A stretch of 64,000 nt of DNA from assembly GCA_905221605.1 (NCBI GenBank), contig CAJNDS010001635.1:374001-438000 (forward strand), written 5' to 3'. Of this stretch, positions 1-10,772 are shown in pieces. Origin of the DNA: Symbiodinium natans (taxonomy: Eukaryota; Sar; Dinophyceae; Suessiales; Symbiodiniaceae). Both the position numbers and the translations under genes were made by a program. Under the pieces are notes generated by a model. That model made no database searches and was not told where the DNA came from. It worked only from the letters and a program-made list of their open reading frames with translations. Position 1 is the stretch's first letter. Every line of letters starts with the position of its first letter.

Positions 1-900
1 CGTGTGTTTCCGTATTTGCATGCGTGCACACATACGCTCCATCATGCAAGTATACATGCAACAGGCAGAGCACAGAAGACAAGACATGCTGCTTGATCGA
101 GACTTCCATGCGCATGTTTATGGACAGGCATACTATGCGATGTGAATCCGTATGAAAGCCTCCCCCACAAACCACGCAAGCGCGCCAAAGCCAGAATGCT
201 GAAGAGTCTCGAGAGGTCTTTGAGTAGTAGCTCCAGCTTGACGGACACAACAGCCGGGCTTTGCAATTGCGCCTTCCTCAGAGGGAAGAAGCGGCCCAGA
301 GAGGTCACTTGAGGGTATTGATAAAGCAGCACTTGAGGCGAGGTCAGAACATCCCCTTCTGCAAGTGGAGTTGGTGTTTTGGTGAACTTCAGAGGGCTAT
401 CTCAGTTGAAGCGGACAGGTGCAAATAAAGCCTTTCTGAGAGCCTTCAAAGGGCTTATCCCCTTTAGATACACCTTGATTGACAGAATCGCCAGCCCCCT
501 TTGATCCTCCAAGGCCTCAAGGGCAAGATGCCAGGGTTGAGGGTTTAGGGCACACGCAAACAGATCCAAAGCTGCGCCCAAAGTATGGACCAAGGGAGTC
601 GAAACAGCTGGCTGGACCAGCACAGGCGGTTGGGTAGCGCATGCGCAGTGGCGGCAGCGCAGGTGAGCGCAGTCCTGGATGCTCCCAAGTCGGCCGGGTA
701 CACGTCGTACACATCAGAAGGGCTGCAGGTTACGCCTGCAGCCGCTTCTAATACACAGTCCTCCAGGTGCCACATGAACAAGAAAACCCGGGCAAATTCG
801 AAAAAACAAAGTGGGAGTTCAAAGTACAAACTCCCTGAGAGATCATGAGCCAGCTCGCACGAATGCCCGCAAGCCTTTATGAATGCGAGCTCGTGCGCGC
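1..900. other. No supported gene
   Basis: I see no convincing exon here. Open frames on both strands are short and overlap. A weak + strand candidate at about 655-730 has coding-like composition but no clear partner exon. Confidence 0.4.
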
Positions 901-992
901 AGAGGACCATGACAAAAGCATGCCCCACATGCACCGGGTCGGAATTCTCCAAGCCGCCGAAGACCTGGACTGAGATGGCACGGAAGACGACC

Positions 993-1096
993 CAGAGACT
1001 CCAAAACCCCTTAATTAAGGAATATACCTTGAATCATATTAGGGTTCCTGCTATAATTTAAGTTATATTGCTTAACTAAGGGTTTTGGAGTCTCTG
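993..1096. mobile_element. Inverted-repeat element, family A copy 1
   Basis: The ends CAGAGACTCCAAAACCCCTT and its near-complement (GGGTTTTGGAGTCTCTG) form terminal inverted repeats of about 25 bp around an AT-rich centre. A second copy lies at 2874-2985. No transposase is present, so this is MITE-like. It ends 5 bp before a good exon (1102-1194), so it may form part of an intron. Confidence 0.75.
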
Positions 1097-1101
1097 CTAA
1101 G

Positions 1102-1194
1102 TACGGTCACGATGCCAAGCAGACCACGTTCCTTAGCAGTCACAACTTGCGGGTGTCGGACCCGATGCTGTCGCTGGCGAAGATCCTCTCTGCA
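1102..1194 (+). CDS. Exon-like segment, unknown protein
   Basis: A 31-codon open segment in phase 0 runs from CTAAG| to |GTAAACCC. It encodes a serine- and leucine-rich stretch ending SLAKILSA. The upstream border abuts the family A element. The downstream donor lies in the first unit of a CCCTAAA array, so a telomere-like block would start the next intron. I do not recognise the protein. Confidence 0.4.
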
Positions 1195-1250
1195 GTAAAC
1201 CCTAAACCCTAAACCCTAAGCCCTAAGCCTTAAACCCTAAACCCTAAACC
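1195..1250. repeat. Telomere-like CCCTAAA array
   Basis: Units of CCCTAAA with a few CCCTAAG variants begin exactly at the donor of the preceding exon-like segment. Confidence 0.85.
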
Positions 1251-1737
1251 AACGGAAAAGCTTTGGCTGAAGTCCAGGCACTAGGAGCCAAGCATCACAG
1301 CTCGCACGCTGCTCCGCAGGGTCTTTAAGCCCAAGCCGCCAAAACCGTACTCAGTACTTAGTTTAGGGTTTATAGGGTTGACAGTTTAGGGTTTATAGGG
1401 GTTAGGGTTTGTGGCCCTACCGAGGCGCCCGACCTGGACACTGTCTCCCACCATGGATGCGCATTGCGCGCTTCTGGTGTTTGCTTGTTCCCGGGCAGCC
1501 TTGCAGGGCATTATAGGACCTTAGCGATGTCCGCTGGCATTCATCAAGCGAACCGAAAAGACAGATGTGACTCACCCTTTCGTATTTTAGACTCTAATCC
1601 GCAGAGTCATAAAGCCTGAATCGAGTAGTGGTACCCCGCGGTGCAACTGATTCAGCTAGGCAGGAAAGACAAAGCAAAAACCAGGTTGTCATGATCCTGA
1701 TGGTCTCAGGCCCCTTGCCTGAATTGCGAGTGAGTCG

Positions 1738-1812
1738 TCATGGAAGCTTTGCAAGCAGGCATTTCCGATCAGGTCACCCCCGACACATTTTCAGCAGCAG
1801 TTGGGGCACAGG
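1738..1812 (+). CDS. PPR-like fragment
   Basis: The + frame reads MEALQAGISDQVTPDTFSAA, which fits the second helix and the PDTFS start of a pentatricopeptide motif. It stops at a TAG after PVAPA-type sequence and stands alone, so it is an isolated exon or a relic. Confidence 0.4.
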
Positions 1813-2482
1813 GGTTGGACAGGTTCGCGGTCGCACCGGCATAGGCTTCGAGAAAAGCTTGCGCTCTATCACAATGCGGGGAGCAACATCCCCAGCTGAA
1901 AAACTAAAGCTTCCCGCTGCTCCCTCGCTTCCACCCAGCTCTGAGAAAGCCCAGGAAGCATCTACAACCTTGTTCTGACCCGGCGGCACGGTGTGCAAGA
2001 AGCCCCCATCGACAACCCCAAATCCGTCGTGCGCAGAAAAGATGTAAGATGGGCTGGGTCACGTGCAGCGCCCTGTAGTTTCAGGGTTCAGCTGGACCAA
2101 AATCCCAAGAGCGCCAATCTGCCAATCCTTACGGTAAGCCGACATCCTGAAAGGATAGCATGAGTGGTTATCCTCGAAGTGGCAAAGAGGGGCAACACGA
2201 TCTGGTGCATACTTGTACCCATCCACTAGCAGCTCGCAAAGACAGCAAAACCCTGACCTGGAGTTGCAACAGACATGCTCATCTTCCCCTGACTAGTTCC
2301 ATGGTTTCGGGGGCGGTTCAGAATCAATCTTTTTTGGGCATTTTAGAGTTCAGCGAGGAAGGTTCCGCTGTCAACCCTCAGGCATGTTGCTATCACAGCC
2401 TGGGCGCAAAAACAACCCTAGCGGCGTGGAGAACAAACTTTGCCAGCCCCCAGAGCTTTATTAGGGTTTGGGGGTAAAGCGT

Positions 2483-2537
2483 ATAGGGTTTAGGGTTTAG
2501 GGTTCAGGGTTTAGGGTTTCGGGTTTAGGGTTTCGGC
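2483..2537. repeat. Telomere-like TTTAGGG array
   Basis: Seven or more TTTAGGG units with TTCAGGG and TTTCGGG variants. Confidence 0.85.
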
Positions 2538-2746
2538 TAGGATAGAGGGCGTCTTAAGCACAGAGGGCGTCGGTTTGGTGCAGCGTCCCCTGCTCAGGGA
2601 TTGGCTCGGTTGCACTTAAGGGTTGCTTAAGAAACTCTGAAACTCTGAAACTTCTGGATTTGAAGCCCATTGGAAGCCCCTTCTTCGCAAGGTTCGTTTG
2701 GCAGGACTACCAGCGAAATTCCGCGACTTTCCTACATGACAGCCCG

Positions 2747-2777
2747 GTTTAGGGTTTAGGGTTTAGGGTTTAGGGTC
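2747..2777. repeat. Telomere-like TTTAGGG array
   Basis: Four near-perfect TTTAGGG units. Confidence 0.8.
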
Positions 2778-2873
2778 TATGGGTTCAGGCTTCAGCGTTA
2801 GGCTGTGTTGTGTTACTGCACAACTGTTGTGCCGCATGTTCGGCCTGTAGTCTCACAACGGGCCACTCTTATT

Positions 2874-2985
2874 CCCAGAGACCCCAAACCCCCATAGTTA
2901 AGGAAGTGTGCCTTGAATTTTAATAGGAACCCCAATATGATTTTAAGGTATATTCCTTAACTAAGGGTTTTTTTCAGTCTCTGGG
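2874..2985. mobile_element. Inverted-repeat element, family A copy 2
   Basis: Starts CCCAGAGACCCCAAACCC and ends with the complement CAGTCTCTGGG. The interior matches copy 1, including GTATATTCCTTAACTAAGGG near the right end. Confidence 0.75.
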
Positions 2986-3122
2986 TGTCCTACTTCTACA
3001 GAGGCACCTGGTTTTGAGATTTGAGGGGCCATCTGCAGTCTGCGGTCTGCGTAGAATTTGGAGGTTCAGTTGTTGTTGTTTTTTGTTCTTTGTAAGGGGC
3101 AGCTGCAGTTGCAACATGCAAC

Positions 3123-3398
3123 TTGGCACTGGAAGTGGTCAAATTCTGCATGTCATGCCTGCTCCCCACGAACCTTCGGGTAGCAAAATGTCGTCTTTCG
3201 ACTTCGGCACTTGCGACTCGCGAGCAGACGCCACTTGAGGTCAAACCCCAAACCCCAAACCCTAAACCACTTGAGGTCATGAACTTAGCCAGCATGAAAG
3301 CGATGGAGATCACGCAGCAAATCCGACAGTCGATTGGCGCTTTGAAGACGCTCGAGGCCTGGTTCGTGATCGGCAAGATGGCTGTTGTTCTCAAAAGT
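3123..3398 (+). CDS. Coding segment with telomere-like insert
   Basis: A continuous + frame encodes a helical stretch with MKAMEITQQIRQSIGALKTL followed by EAWFVIGKMAVVL. The right border is AAAA|GTTTAGGG, so the next intron would start with a telomere-like unit. Inside, 23 bp of CCCTAAA/CCCCAAA sequence sit between two copies of CCACTTGAGGTCA. Removing one repeat plus the block (36 bp) keeps the frame, and the repeat supplies GT at the left and AG at the right. No family recognised. Confidence 0.45.
3231..3279. repeat. Telomere-like insert with 13-bp direct repeats
   Basis: CCACTTGAGGTCA occurs at 3231-3243 and 3267-3279. Between them lies only AACCCCAAACCCC and AAACCCTAAA. Confidence 0.85.
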
Positions 3399-3630
3399 TT
3401 AGGGTTTAGGGTTAGGGTTTTAGGGTTCCCCTACTACCCCCTAGAGGTTCCGCCCCCTCAAATAGCCTTCATGATCGTTAATTATCCCTAAGTCGCCTTA
3501 AGTATGGGGGAACCTAGGGGCGGTAGGGTAGAGGGTAGTAGGGGAATCCATGATGCTACTTCCCCCCCCCCCCCCCTTCAGGTTTGGATTTTGAGCTTTA
3601 GGAGACTTTTTTGCCTCCTCTGGTTGATTG

Positions 3631-3750
3631 CTTGGGATGTTCCCCCTAATACCAACAGTCCTTAATCTGGTTTAGAAACCCTAAACCCTAGAATAGGGGG
3701 TACTAGAATTCCCATTAAGGACTCTTAGTATAAGGGGGAACATCCCAATG
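3631..3750. mobile_element. Inverted-repeat element, family B copy 1
   Basis: Ends TTGGGATGTTCCCCCTAATA and GTATAAGGGGGAACATCCCAA are inverted repeats. GATTG flanks both sides (3626-3630 and 3751-3755) as a likely target duplication. Two CCCTAAA units sit in the middle. Confidence 0.8.
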
Positions 3751-3759
3751 GATTGGTTC

Positions 3760-4500
3760 GGTCTGTGGGTTGCCTGCCTTCGACTCCATGGCCACTGTCG
3801 CGCATGCTCGTGTTTCTACGAGTGACTTTGTCTTGACGTTTTCGGAGAAGAGCTGTTGCTTGAACTGTCCTCTTGCATTGTGTCGAACCGCTGCTTATTA
3901 ACTATGAATGCGTGTCGGTTTCCCGCATCTTCATGTAAGATGTGAGGGATGGAGTTGCAGGGCTTAAGCACTCATGCCTAAGGGGGGCTGCTGGAGGGGC
4001 GAGGCACTTGAGAGATCAGAGAGTCCTCGTTTAAAAAAGGGTTTAGGGTTTAGGGTGACTCATCCTTGTGTTGTTTTGGATGGAAGATGGTTCACTAACC
4101 ACCAGCGGGCCACAGCGGAGCGATCCATCGCAACTACCTTGCAAGGCTTCAAAAAAAAGCTCTGCTCGCAGTCGGACAGCGGCTTCAACCCAGTGGGCAC
4201 AAGTGAAGCGCCACACCATGAGCCAACAAAATGTGCGTCGCACCGTATGGCACCGTTTTTGTTTCAAGCAGGTGATGAAGCGACAGCCAAAGCCTCCCCT
4301 GTCTCCCAGAGTACGTTTGCCAGGCGATGATCCAGTTCGAGCCAGGCAGGTTCTGTTATCGCACGGTCCGCCGCCTTCTTAAGCAAGCCGGGAGTACGCA
4401 GTAGGAACTCATTGCTGCCGCAAGACAGATAGCTGACAAAGTGTCAACGTCATCAGAGGTACCCCATCCTATGTGTTTAACAGGTGCTTGAAGGTCCATG
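3760..4500. other. No clear gene; two weak overlapping frames
   Basis: A + frame around 4180-4275 has basic, coding-like composition (QQNVRRTVWHRFCFKQ) but overlaps another open frame and has no firm borders. A short TTTAGGG pair lies at 4040-4054. Confidence 0.3.
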
Positions 4501-4502
4501 GC

Positions 4503-4612
4503 TAGTTGCCCTAGTAGTAGAGTAGGTAACCTTTAACCTTTTTGGGTTATTCGAATCCCCTTATATTCCCAAAAGGTTAACCTTTAATTCCCCCCAGGTT
4601 ACCGGAAAACTA
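4503..4612. mobile_element. Inverted-repeat element, family E copy 1
   Basis: Starts TAGTTGCCCTAGTAGTAGAG and ends with GGTTACCGGAAAACTA, the inner part being GGTAACCTTTAACC against GGTTAACCTTTAATTCC. A second copy is at 23172-23273. Confidence 0.7.
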
Positions 4613-4774
4613 AGATTTTCTTTTATTCACATTTGGTGGGGTTTCTGGTTTAGGGTTTAGGGTTTAGGGTGTGAGACCCAGAGGGTCATACCCAGGTCTG
4701 TAAACAGCTTCAAAGACAAGTTCCCATATCAACCGTGTTCAAAACATGAGGCCCTTTCTCCCGCGACATGTACA

Positions 4775-4830
4775 TATGCATATATATATATATATATGCA
4801 TATATGTATATATGCATATATATATATATA
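4775..4830. repeat. TA/TATG microsatellite
   Basis: Alternating ATATATAT and ATATGCATATATGTATAT units. Confidence 0.85.
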
Positions 4831-4863
4831 GAAGACATGAGAAGGACCTGAACCCTAAGCCTT

Positions 4864-4885
4864 CCCCCCCCCCCCCCCCCCCCCC
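4864..4885. repeat. Poly-C tract
   Basis: An uninterrupted run of more than 20 C follows TTCC. Confidence 0.85.
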
Positions 4886-5417
4886 TCCCTCCCCGACGCC
4901 CTACGCTCTCGGGCTGCGGTCACAACCCCCTTAACAATGAACGCGGCGCCGATGGGCCCATAGAGCTCCAAAACACCAATGGCTGCAAACTGTTAGGGTT
5001 TGGGGTTTACGGTTTACGGTTTAGGGTTTAGGGATGATGTTGCTGATGTCCTGAGCACGACTCCGTTTTGCCATCGTCGTTGTGCCGGCGCTGGGTTGGT
5101 TTGTTGGAGGGTTGCTCCCACCCTTGCACACACGCACCCACACCCACCCACCCACCATGTTTTAGATTCTGCGCTAACACGGTCTGGAGTGACTGAACGC
5201 GTTCTTAACCTTTGCGGGCCCAGGTTCAAAAGAGGGTATTTGCGGTCTAAGCCCTCAACCCCAAACCCTATTTGGGGTTCAGGGTTTCGGGTTTAAACCC
5301 AAAACCCTCATAGGGGCTGATCTTACGGGCTTTGGGGCTCCCTGCTGTTCTGGAGGTTTTGTGGAGGGCAACTTCCACCAGATTGCACCTGCGCTTCGAC
5401 GGACGGCGGCTGCTGAC

Positions 5418-5493
5418 TTAGGGTTTAGGGTTTAGGGTTTAGGGTTTAGAGTTTAGGGTTTGGGGTTTAGGGTTTAGGGTTTAGGGTTTATCA
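5418..5493. repeat. Telomere-like TTTAGGG array
   Basis: About ten TTTAGGG units with one TTTAGAG and one TTTGGGG variant. Confidence 0.85.
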
Positions 5494-5563
5494 TGGCTTC
5501 TGCGAAGTTCTGACGCCTTGGGTGTCATGGGGCTTCACTTGCCACGGTAGTTCTGCACAGCAG

Positions 5564-5841
5564 GATTACAAGCTTCAGGATGTTGGGACTTCCTCTGCGT
5601 TTCTAAGCCCGCCATGTCCACGTCCCAGACCTCAGGGCTCCTCAATCAAACCACCTGAAGTCTATATCTTCCTCGGCAATTATCTTTTTTATTTAAAAAC
5701 CCAAGGGGATATTGAACATATAATGTTTATTAAGGTTCTAAGGGGAGTATAGAAGTAAGCACAATCGTGGCTTCATCTTGCGGTGTGGATGGGGGCTCAG
5801 CTTCAGGGTCCGCAGTCCTGGAACTTACACCAGTGTCCTGA
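5564..5841 (+). CDS. Reading frame interrupted by element D
   Basis: The + frame from 5564 encodes a proline-rich segment ending SSIKPPE. It is then broken by a family D element. If the element and one 4-bp duplication (AAGT) are removed, the frame continues as VSTIVASSCGVDGGSASG and on to a TGA at 5839. A GT-AG intron using the duplication and the element end would instead add two bases and hit TAA at once. So this is either a broken gene or an intron removed by unconventional splicing. Protein not recognised. Confidence 0.4.
5662..5752. mobile_element. Inverted-repeat element, family D copy 1
   Basis: Runs from CTATATCTTCC to GGGGAGTATAG, flanked by AAGT at 5658-5661 and 5753-5756. The interior (ACCCAAGGGGATATTGAA, TTTATTAAGGTTCTAAGGGG) matches copies at 11662 and 55537. 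Confidence 0.8.
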
Positions 5842-5928
5842 CGTTTTTCGTTGACATCCCTGCAGTGATGTTGGTAAACCACCCTCCAGAAGTTATAGGG
5901 TTGCTAAAGCAAATTTGCCCTAAAATTA

Positions 5929-5990
5929 GGCCCTAAACCCTAAACCCTAAACCCTAAACCCTAGACCCTAAACCCTAAACCCTAAACCTT
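5929..5990. repeat. Telomere-like CCCTAAA array
   Basis: Eight CCCTAAA units with one CCCTAGA. Confidence 0.85.
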
Positions 5991-6090
5991 GTCGGCCAGC
6001 GTGCCAGGACGTACAAAGGCATCGCATGTCTCGCCCTTGCGAAGTATGGCGTGATTTCGACGGCAGCTTGGCAAGGATGCAAGGGGACCA

Positions 6091-6129
6091 GTTTAGGGTT
6101 CAGGGTTTAGGGTTTAGGGTTTAGGGTTT
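6091..6129. repeat. Telomere-like TTTAGGG array
   Basis: Five units, one of them TTCAGGG. Confidence 0.8.
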
Positions 6130-7461
6130 CAGCATCATTCATTTCTGGATGCTGGTGACAGAGCTCGGTGGTCTTATGGGTAAGATGGTGGTTTCAAGAG
6201 CTCTGTTTTTGTTGGAGGCGGCCAGTTACAAGTTGAGCCCGAAGCCCGAACTTTGGTGAGGGCTTACTCATGCCTGGACCGACCCGAACCGATCGACATC
6301 GACTGTCCGACCCGGTCCCACTGCGATCTGTTGCGATCTTCCTTTCAGCCCTCCACCCCACCCTCCAGCCCTCCAGCCCTAGCAGTGGCACGTGATGTTG
6401 CAATTAAGAAGGGCATAGTTTTGCAGCCAGGCGCAGGGAATTCGTGCAGCTTCGAAAGTTCTGACGCACAAGGTCCAATTGCAGGCTTTGGAGGTGTGCA
6501 GGCTTTACAGGCCTGCCTCGATGTCGCGTGCAGCCTATAAATCTGATTCCCTTAAAGCCTCTAAGCCTTAGAAAGCAAAATGGCAAAAGCGTGAGTCCAA
6601 AATCCAGATTCGATTACCCCGCATGCCCGGAATCTCAAGCGCTGCTGCAGGGGCGCCCCCCCATTCAAAAGGAACCTACTCCCATAAACTCAAGGCGGAT
6701 TGCTCCTTGATTGCTTTGTATTCGTCATCATTATGAAGAGTTTCAGGGTTGAGGGTTGACATTGCAGCTTGCTTTGTGAGGTGGATCCTCCAGATCCAAA
6801 CTCCGCGCTGGTGGGCTTTCCACTGCTGCCGCTTGCTTTGCTTCGCTTTGCTTTAGGGTTTAGGGTTTTTAGGGTTTGTAGGGTTTATAGGGTTTTTAGG
6901 GCTTGGGCTTGGGGTTAAGGGTTGATGTTTTCTGGACGGGCTTTCTCACAATTTCATTGGGGCTTGGACTCGTTCTTGCTGGGCTTGCATGGTTGAGGGT
7001 TCAGAGACTCCAGATATCTTATGCGTCCCCCCCCGGCCGATGTTGCAGTTTCTCTGCAACATCGTGGGAAGGGGGGGGGAGGGGGGGGTTGAAATCGGAT
7101 TTTTTCCCATTGATGGCCAAACTGTCATTCAGTCCTACAGATTTGCTTGAGGTGGTAGTGCAGCTACCGCTGTCTGGGGGCTTGCAGGCTTAGAGGCTGA
7201 ACCTTCCCACTCAGGCACCTACTCCAGCAGGCCCTGGCGGGTGGGTTCTGGATTTTGGCATCCGAATTGGCTGTCTCTGAAAATGGGCTCATCCTCAACA
7301 GTCCTTGAGGCAATCTGAAGTCCTTAGGGTTTGGGGTTTGGGGTTTGAGGTTTAGGGTTTAGGGTTTGAAGTTGCATGTTTGCCGGCAGCCTCCAAAGTC
7401 CGTTGCTCAAAAGGGATTGGGGTTTAGGGTTTGGGGGTTGGGGTTTAGGGTTCAGGGTAAG

Positions 7462-7543
7462 GGAACGAAAACACAGCGAACCCCAGCGAGACAGACATTT
7501 GTTGCAGGAAGCGCGCGACAGCATTCTCTCGGGCGAAGCAAAG
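7462..7543 (+). CDS. Exon-like segment, unknown protein
   Basis: Between GGGTAAG| and |GTGGGT a + frame encodes ERKHSEPQRDRHLLQEARDS, a charged helical stretch. The 3' border is a consensus donor (AAAG|GTGGGT). A telomere-like block lies immediately 5'. Family unknown. Confidence 0.45.
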
Positions 7544-7581
7544 GTGGGTCGGACTTGTTGGACCAGATGAAGCCTAAAGCC

Positions 7582-7707
7582 ATATGAAGTAGGGTTTATA
7601 TTTCTTGTACCCCCCAAAAGGACACCAAATATATACACTCATCAATATTACAAAGGAACTGATTATATACACTCACCAAAAACAGAAATATAAACCCTGC
7701 TTCATGT
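7582..7707. mobile_element. Inverted-repeat element, family I
   Basis: ATGAAGTAGGGTTTATATTT at the left pairs with AAATATAAACCCTGCTTCAT at the right. The centre holds two ATATACACTCA(T/C)CAA repeats. Only one copy seen. Confidence 0.75.
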
Positions 7708-8333
7708 GGGTCCGACTGCTAAAGGATGCATGTGAAAACCTTTGTTTAGTTCACTAGAGCAACGACAACGACAACGCACCACACGCCCTGAAGTATCGCT
7801 AGAATGCCCTTCACCTGAAGTCATTGAAGTGCAAACGCTCCAAGGTGGAAGAGTTGTGATTCGTTCCGAATGGTGCTGGATTCAGTCGCTTTTGGGTGCA
7901 GGGCGTTGCTCAGGTTTAGGTTCTGGGTGTTGCCTATTCCTGACTAAACAAATTGCTGCTTAGAGCGCCTGGCAGTTTGGGAAGGTCATGTTGTCTCTTA
8001 CATCATCATCCACCCAGTCTTACACCCGCATGAAACCTTTTGATGCCCTGCACTGCTGTATAGTCCCCTTGCAATGCTCTTACCCCAAAACGTTGCGGAT
8101 GCAGATTTCCTCCTGGATGTTTGTAGCACCAAGCACGCTTGTCCCACCACATTCCAGCAAAGCTGTCGATCAGGCGTCAACAGCGTGGGATGCTGATGCA
8201 TCTACGTTGGTGGATGCTTGTCCCGCAGATTTTGGCGGTGGTTGTTTTCTCGTGCAACAAGCACGTGTTGCTTGCAAAAGCCCTTCATGTAACCAGTGGT
8301 GGTTGCTCAGGCTAACACATCTTGTCCGCCTAG

Positions 8334-8443
8334 GTACTTCATCCGATTTTCGCGCCGTCTGCCGCCCGAGTGCTGCCAAGTGATGAGTGGACGTATAATG
8401 GCCGGAACTACAGCCGCATCTTGGCTCGCGTGCTGTCTTGCAG
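8334..8443 (+). CDS. Exon-like segment, unknown protein
   Basis: Flanked by CCTAG| and TTGCAG|GTGGGC. The frame begins HPIFAPSAARVLPSDEWTYN and continues GRNYSRILARVLSC. Codon third positions are G/C-rich and the borders are good. Nothing in it tells me the family. Confidence 0.5.
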
Positions 8444-8814
8444 GTGGGCATGTTCTGAGGACACTGAGGGCACTCCACAGACCCCCAACCCTAAATGTCG
8501 CGATGATTGAGGTCAATGATGCACGCTATAGCAGACTCTATACCTCATAGAATACGTATCTTGAGATTTTGCGAGTACTTGTCGTACGGGTTTCGGTACG
8601 TATACTGGACACGACTGGCCCTATCAGGGCACAGGCAGTAGTTTCAGCACGCATGCTGCATCGTGTTTGCAGTGTCTTAAGAGCATGTCCACAGCGGACT
8701 CTGGACTGTGTCACCGGTCGCCGACATTTGAGAATGATTAATTTTAGGGGTTAGGGTTTAGGGTTTAGGGTTCAGAGGGAGAGGGAGAGGGCCCGCGCTT
8801 TCTCTGACACACAG

Positions 8815-8906
8815 ATCCATACCCAAATCTTGGAACAACGGCCCGTCGAGACTGGGGGCCTTGCGGTTGTGGGTCATGCTGAAGATTGTGAGGTTGTATG
8901 GTGCAG
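8815..8906 (+). CDS. Exon-like segment, unknown protein
   Basis: Lies between ACACAG| and GTGCAG|GTTCCC. One frame reads IHTQILEQRPVETGGLAVVG and on to EDCEVVWC. A second frame is also open, so the product is uncertain. Confidence 0.35.
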
Positions 8907-9184
8907 GTTCCCTAGCCCGCAGCCTGCTTTTCTCGTCTCCTCTTGCGGGGTGTGCCACCAAGAAATAGATTTGGATTCCTGTCTTCGTTTCTTCTGCTTG
9001 CGATGCTGTTGTGTTGGCCATCCAGGTAGCAAGTCAGAGTGGCAGATCATCCTCAACTTTCAGGGTCTCGGGGTCGTGCCCAGAGTCCGAAATCTTCGAG
9101 CTCAGTTGCAGTAGCCTTAGACCCCACAAGCTTAAGTCCTGTAAGAACCATATTCAAAACCCTCAGGCGACTGCTCGCTTGCAG

Positions 9185-9266
9185 CACCGATGGACGAGCT
9201 TCATCCCTGCGCCTTCCCGGGCGTCGTGCACCCCTCAGGCCACGAGAGAAGCCCTTGCTGTTGAGG
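9185..9266 (+). CDS. Exon-like segment before TTTAGGGG array
   Basis: Bounded by CTTGCAG| and GAGG|GTTTAGGGG. Two frames are open (one begins HRWTSFIPAPSRA). The donor would be the first unit of the 8-mer repeat array that follows. Confidence 0.35.
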
Positions 9267-9329
9267 GTTTAGGGGTTTAGGGGTTTAGGGGTTTAGGGGT
9301 TTAGGGGTTTAGGGGTTTAGGGTTTAGGG
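9264..9329. repeat. TTTAGGGG 8-mer array
   Basis: Seven units of the 8-base variant TTTAGGGG, then one TTTAGGG. Confidence 0.85.
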
Positions 9330-10200
9330 ACTGAGGAAGGGGTTTCTTCCCAAAGCAACAGAGGCTGAATGTGGAGCCATGATGTGCCTGGACAACTGCA
9401 GGACTTAAAGACGCTGGCAAACATCACCCACACGGCATCGCAATCCCAAAAGCCCCCAGAAGCGCAAACGAGCGCTCGATGAAAGCCATGTCTAGGAGGG
9501 CTTGGAAGCTGACAAGTCCCGGGTGAGGTGGAGCCACTAAGTCACCAAGCATATTCCGGAGTTAAGGCTCACGAAAACCTGAACACATGTTGCTCCTACT
9601 GCATGTCAGTCCCCAAAACCCCTGACCCAGAACGTCCCCAGACCGTCCCCAGAAAGCAAACACCGTCCCGCATCAGTTGAGCCGGAGGTAACTTGGCACA
9701 TTTCTGGGGCTTTGCCATGCTCTTGGCGAACTTCGAGGAGCCCCCCCGTGATTTTCCTCGTGTCTTCCCTCGACGTCCTCATCCTACTGGCTGGGGAATA
9801 GTGGCATTTCAGGGCCAAGAGGTCTTGGCGTAACTAGAACAAGTACAGCTGTGATTGCCGCATCCACCCCTACAATTTGCTAGATTGCAGAGGCGACTAA
9901 CCATCAGAATCCTTGCGAGTCGAAACCCGAAGTAAGCCGCCCTGGCTTCAGACCCTGACTTCCGCTTCCGCCGAATCTCGGGTCGTGCGCTTTCTTTTGG
10001 GGGGGGGGGGCTTGTTCTGGTTGGCTTAGGGAACATGGTCCTTTCTTCAAGGGGTGCCCTGAGACAAAAAAAAAAAAAAGAGCACTGACAAGGGACCCGG
10101 TCGACGATTGAGCAAGTGGCCGGAGTCCGGTCACATGTGTGGACGGTTAAGGGCTCGGGGGTTCTTTCGACGCTCTTACGCACCCTATATAAACCCTAAA
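9330..10200. other. No supported gene
   Basis: Only overlapping short frames. Contains poly-G at 9999-10010 and poly-A at 10065-10079. Confidence 0.35.
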
Positions 10201-10249
10201 CCCTTCACATGAGCAACGAGGGACTCCCCTGCAGTGCGATGTTCTGCAT

Positions 10250-10274
10250 CAGCTAGGCGGGTGGCAAAAAAAAC
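10250..10274 (+). repeat. Telomere-adjacent motif copy
   Basis: CAGCTAGGCGGGTGGCAAAA precedes an AAACCCTAAACCCC block. The same motif recurs at eight other places, nearly always next to CCCTAAA units. Confidence 0.6.
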
Positions 10275-10704
10275 CCTAAACCCCAAACCCCCAAAACCTT
10301 CGCAGCAGGAGCCAATCAGAAAAGCTGACTCCCCTCAGTAGGCCGTAACCTCGAAACGCCTGAACAAGTAAGACCACAAACCTCAAGCCAATGCATTTTC
10401 TTTGTTCCCCACCTTCCTAAACCCTAAGCCTAAACCCCAAACCCGAAACCCTTCCCCCACCCCCCCTTCCCCTCCCGGGCCCGGAGCATCCCTAAACCCC
10501 AGCTGTGCTGGAGGGGAAAAAGAAACAGGGGGTGAGGGGGTGGGGGGAGGAGAATTAGCAGGGCGTCACGACTGACGAGTACCTCTGACAGCCGAAAACC
10601 CAACCTTAGAAGCCAGCCTTAAGCCCATCTCAGCCCTACAAGCCTAAGTTAATAAGCCTGAAGCCTCAGCCCTAGAAGCCTAAGCCCCTTTCATCCTAAC
10701 GCAG

Positions 10705-10772
10705 GATGTTGCAGACTTGGAGGGACTCAAGGAGCTGGAGCATCGCGCTGGTGGATGGGTTGCGGCATCTTG
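10705..10772 (+). CDS. Exon-like segment, unknown protein
   Basis: Between AACGCAG| and TCTTG|GTGTAAG. The frame DVADLEGLKELEHRAGGWVA is acidic and helical. No family recognised. Confidence 0.4.
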
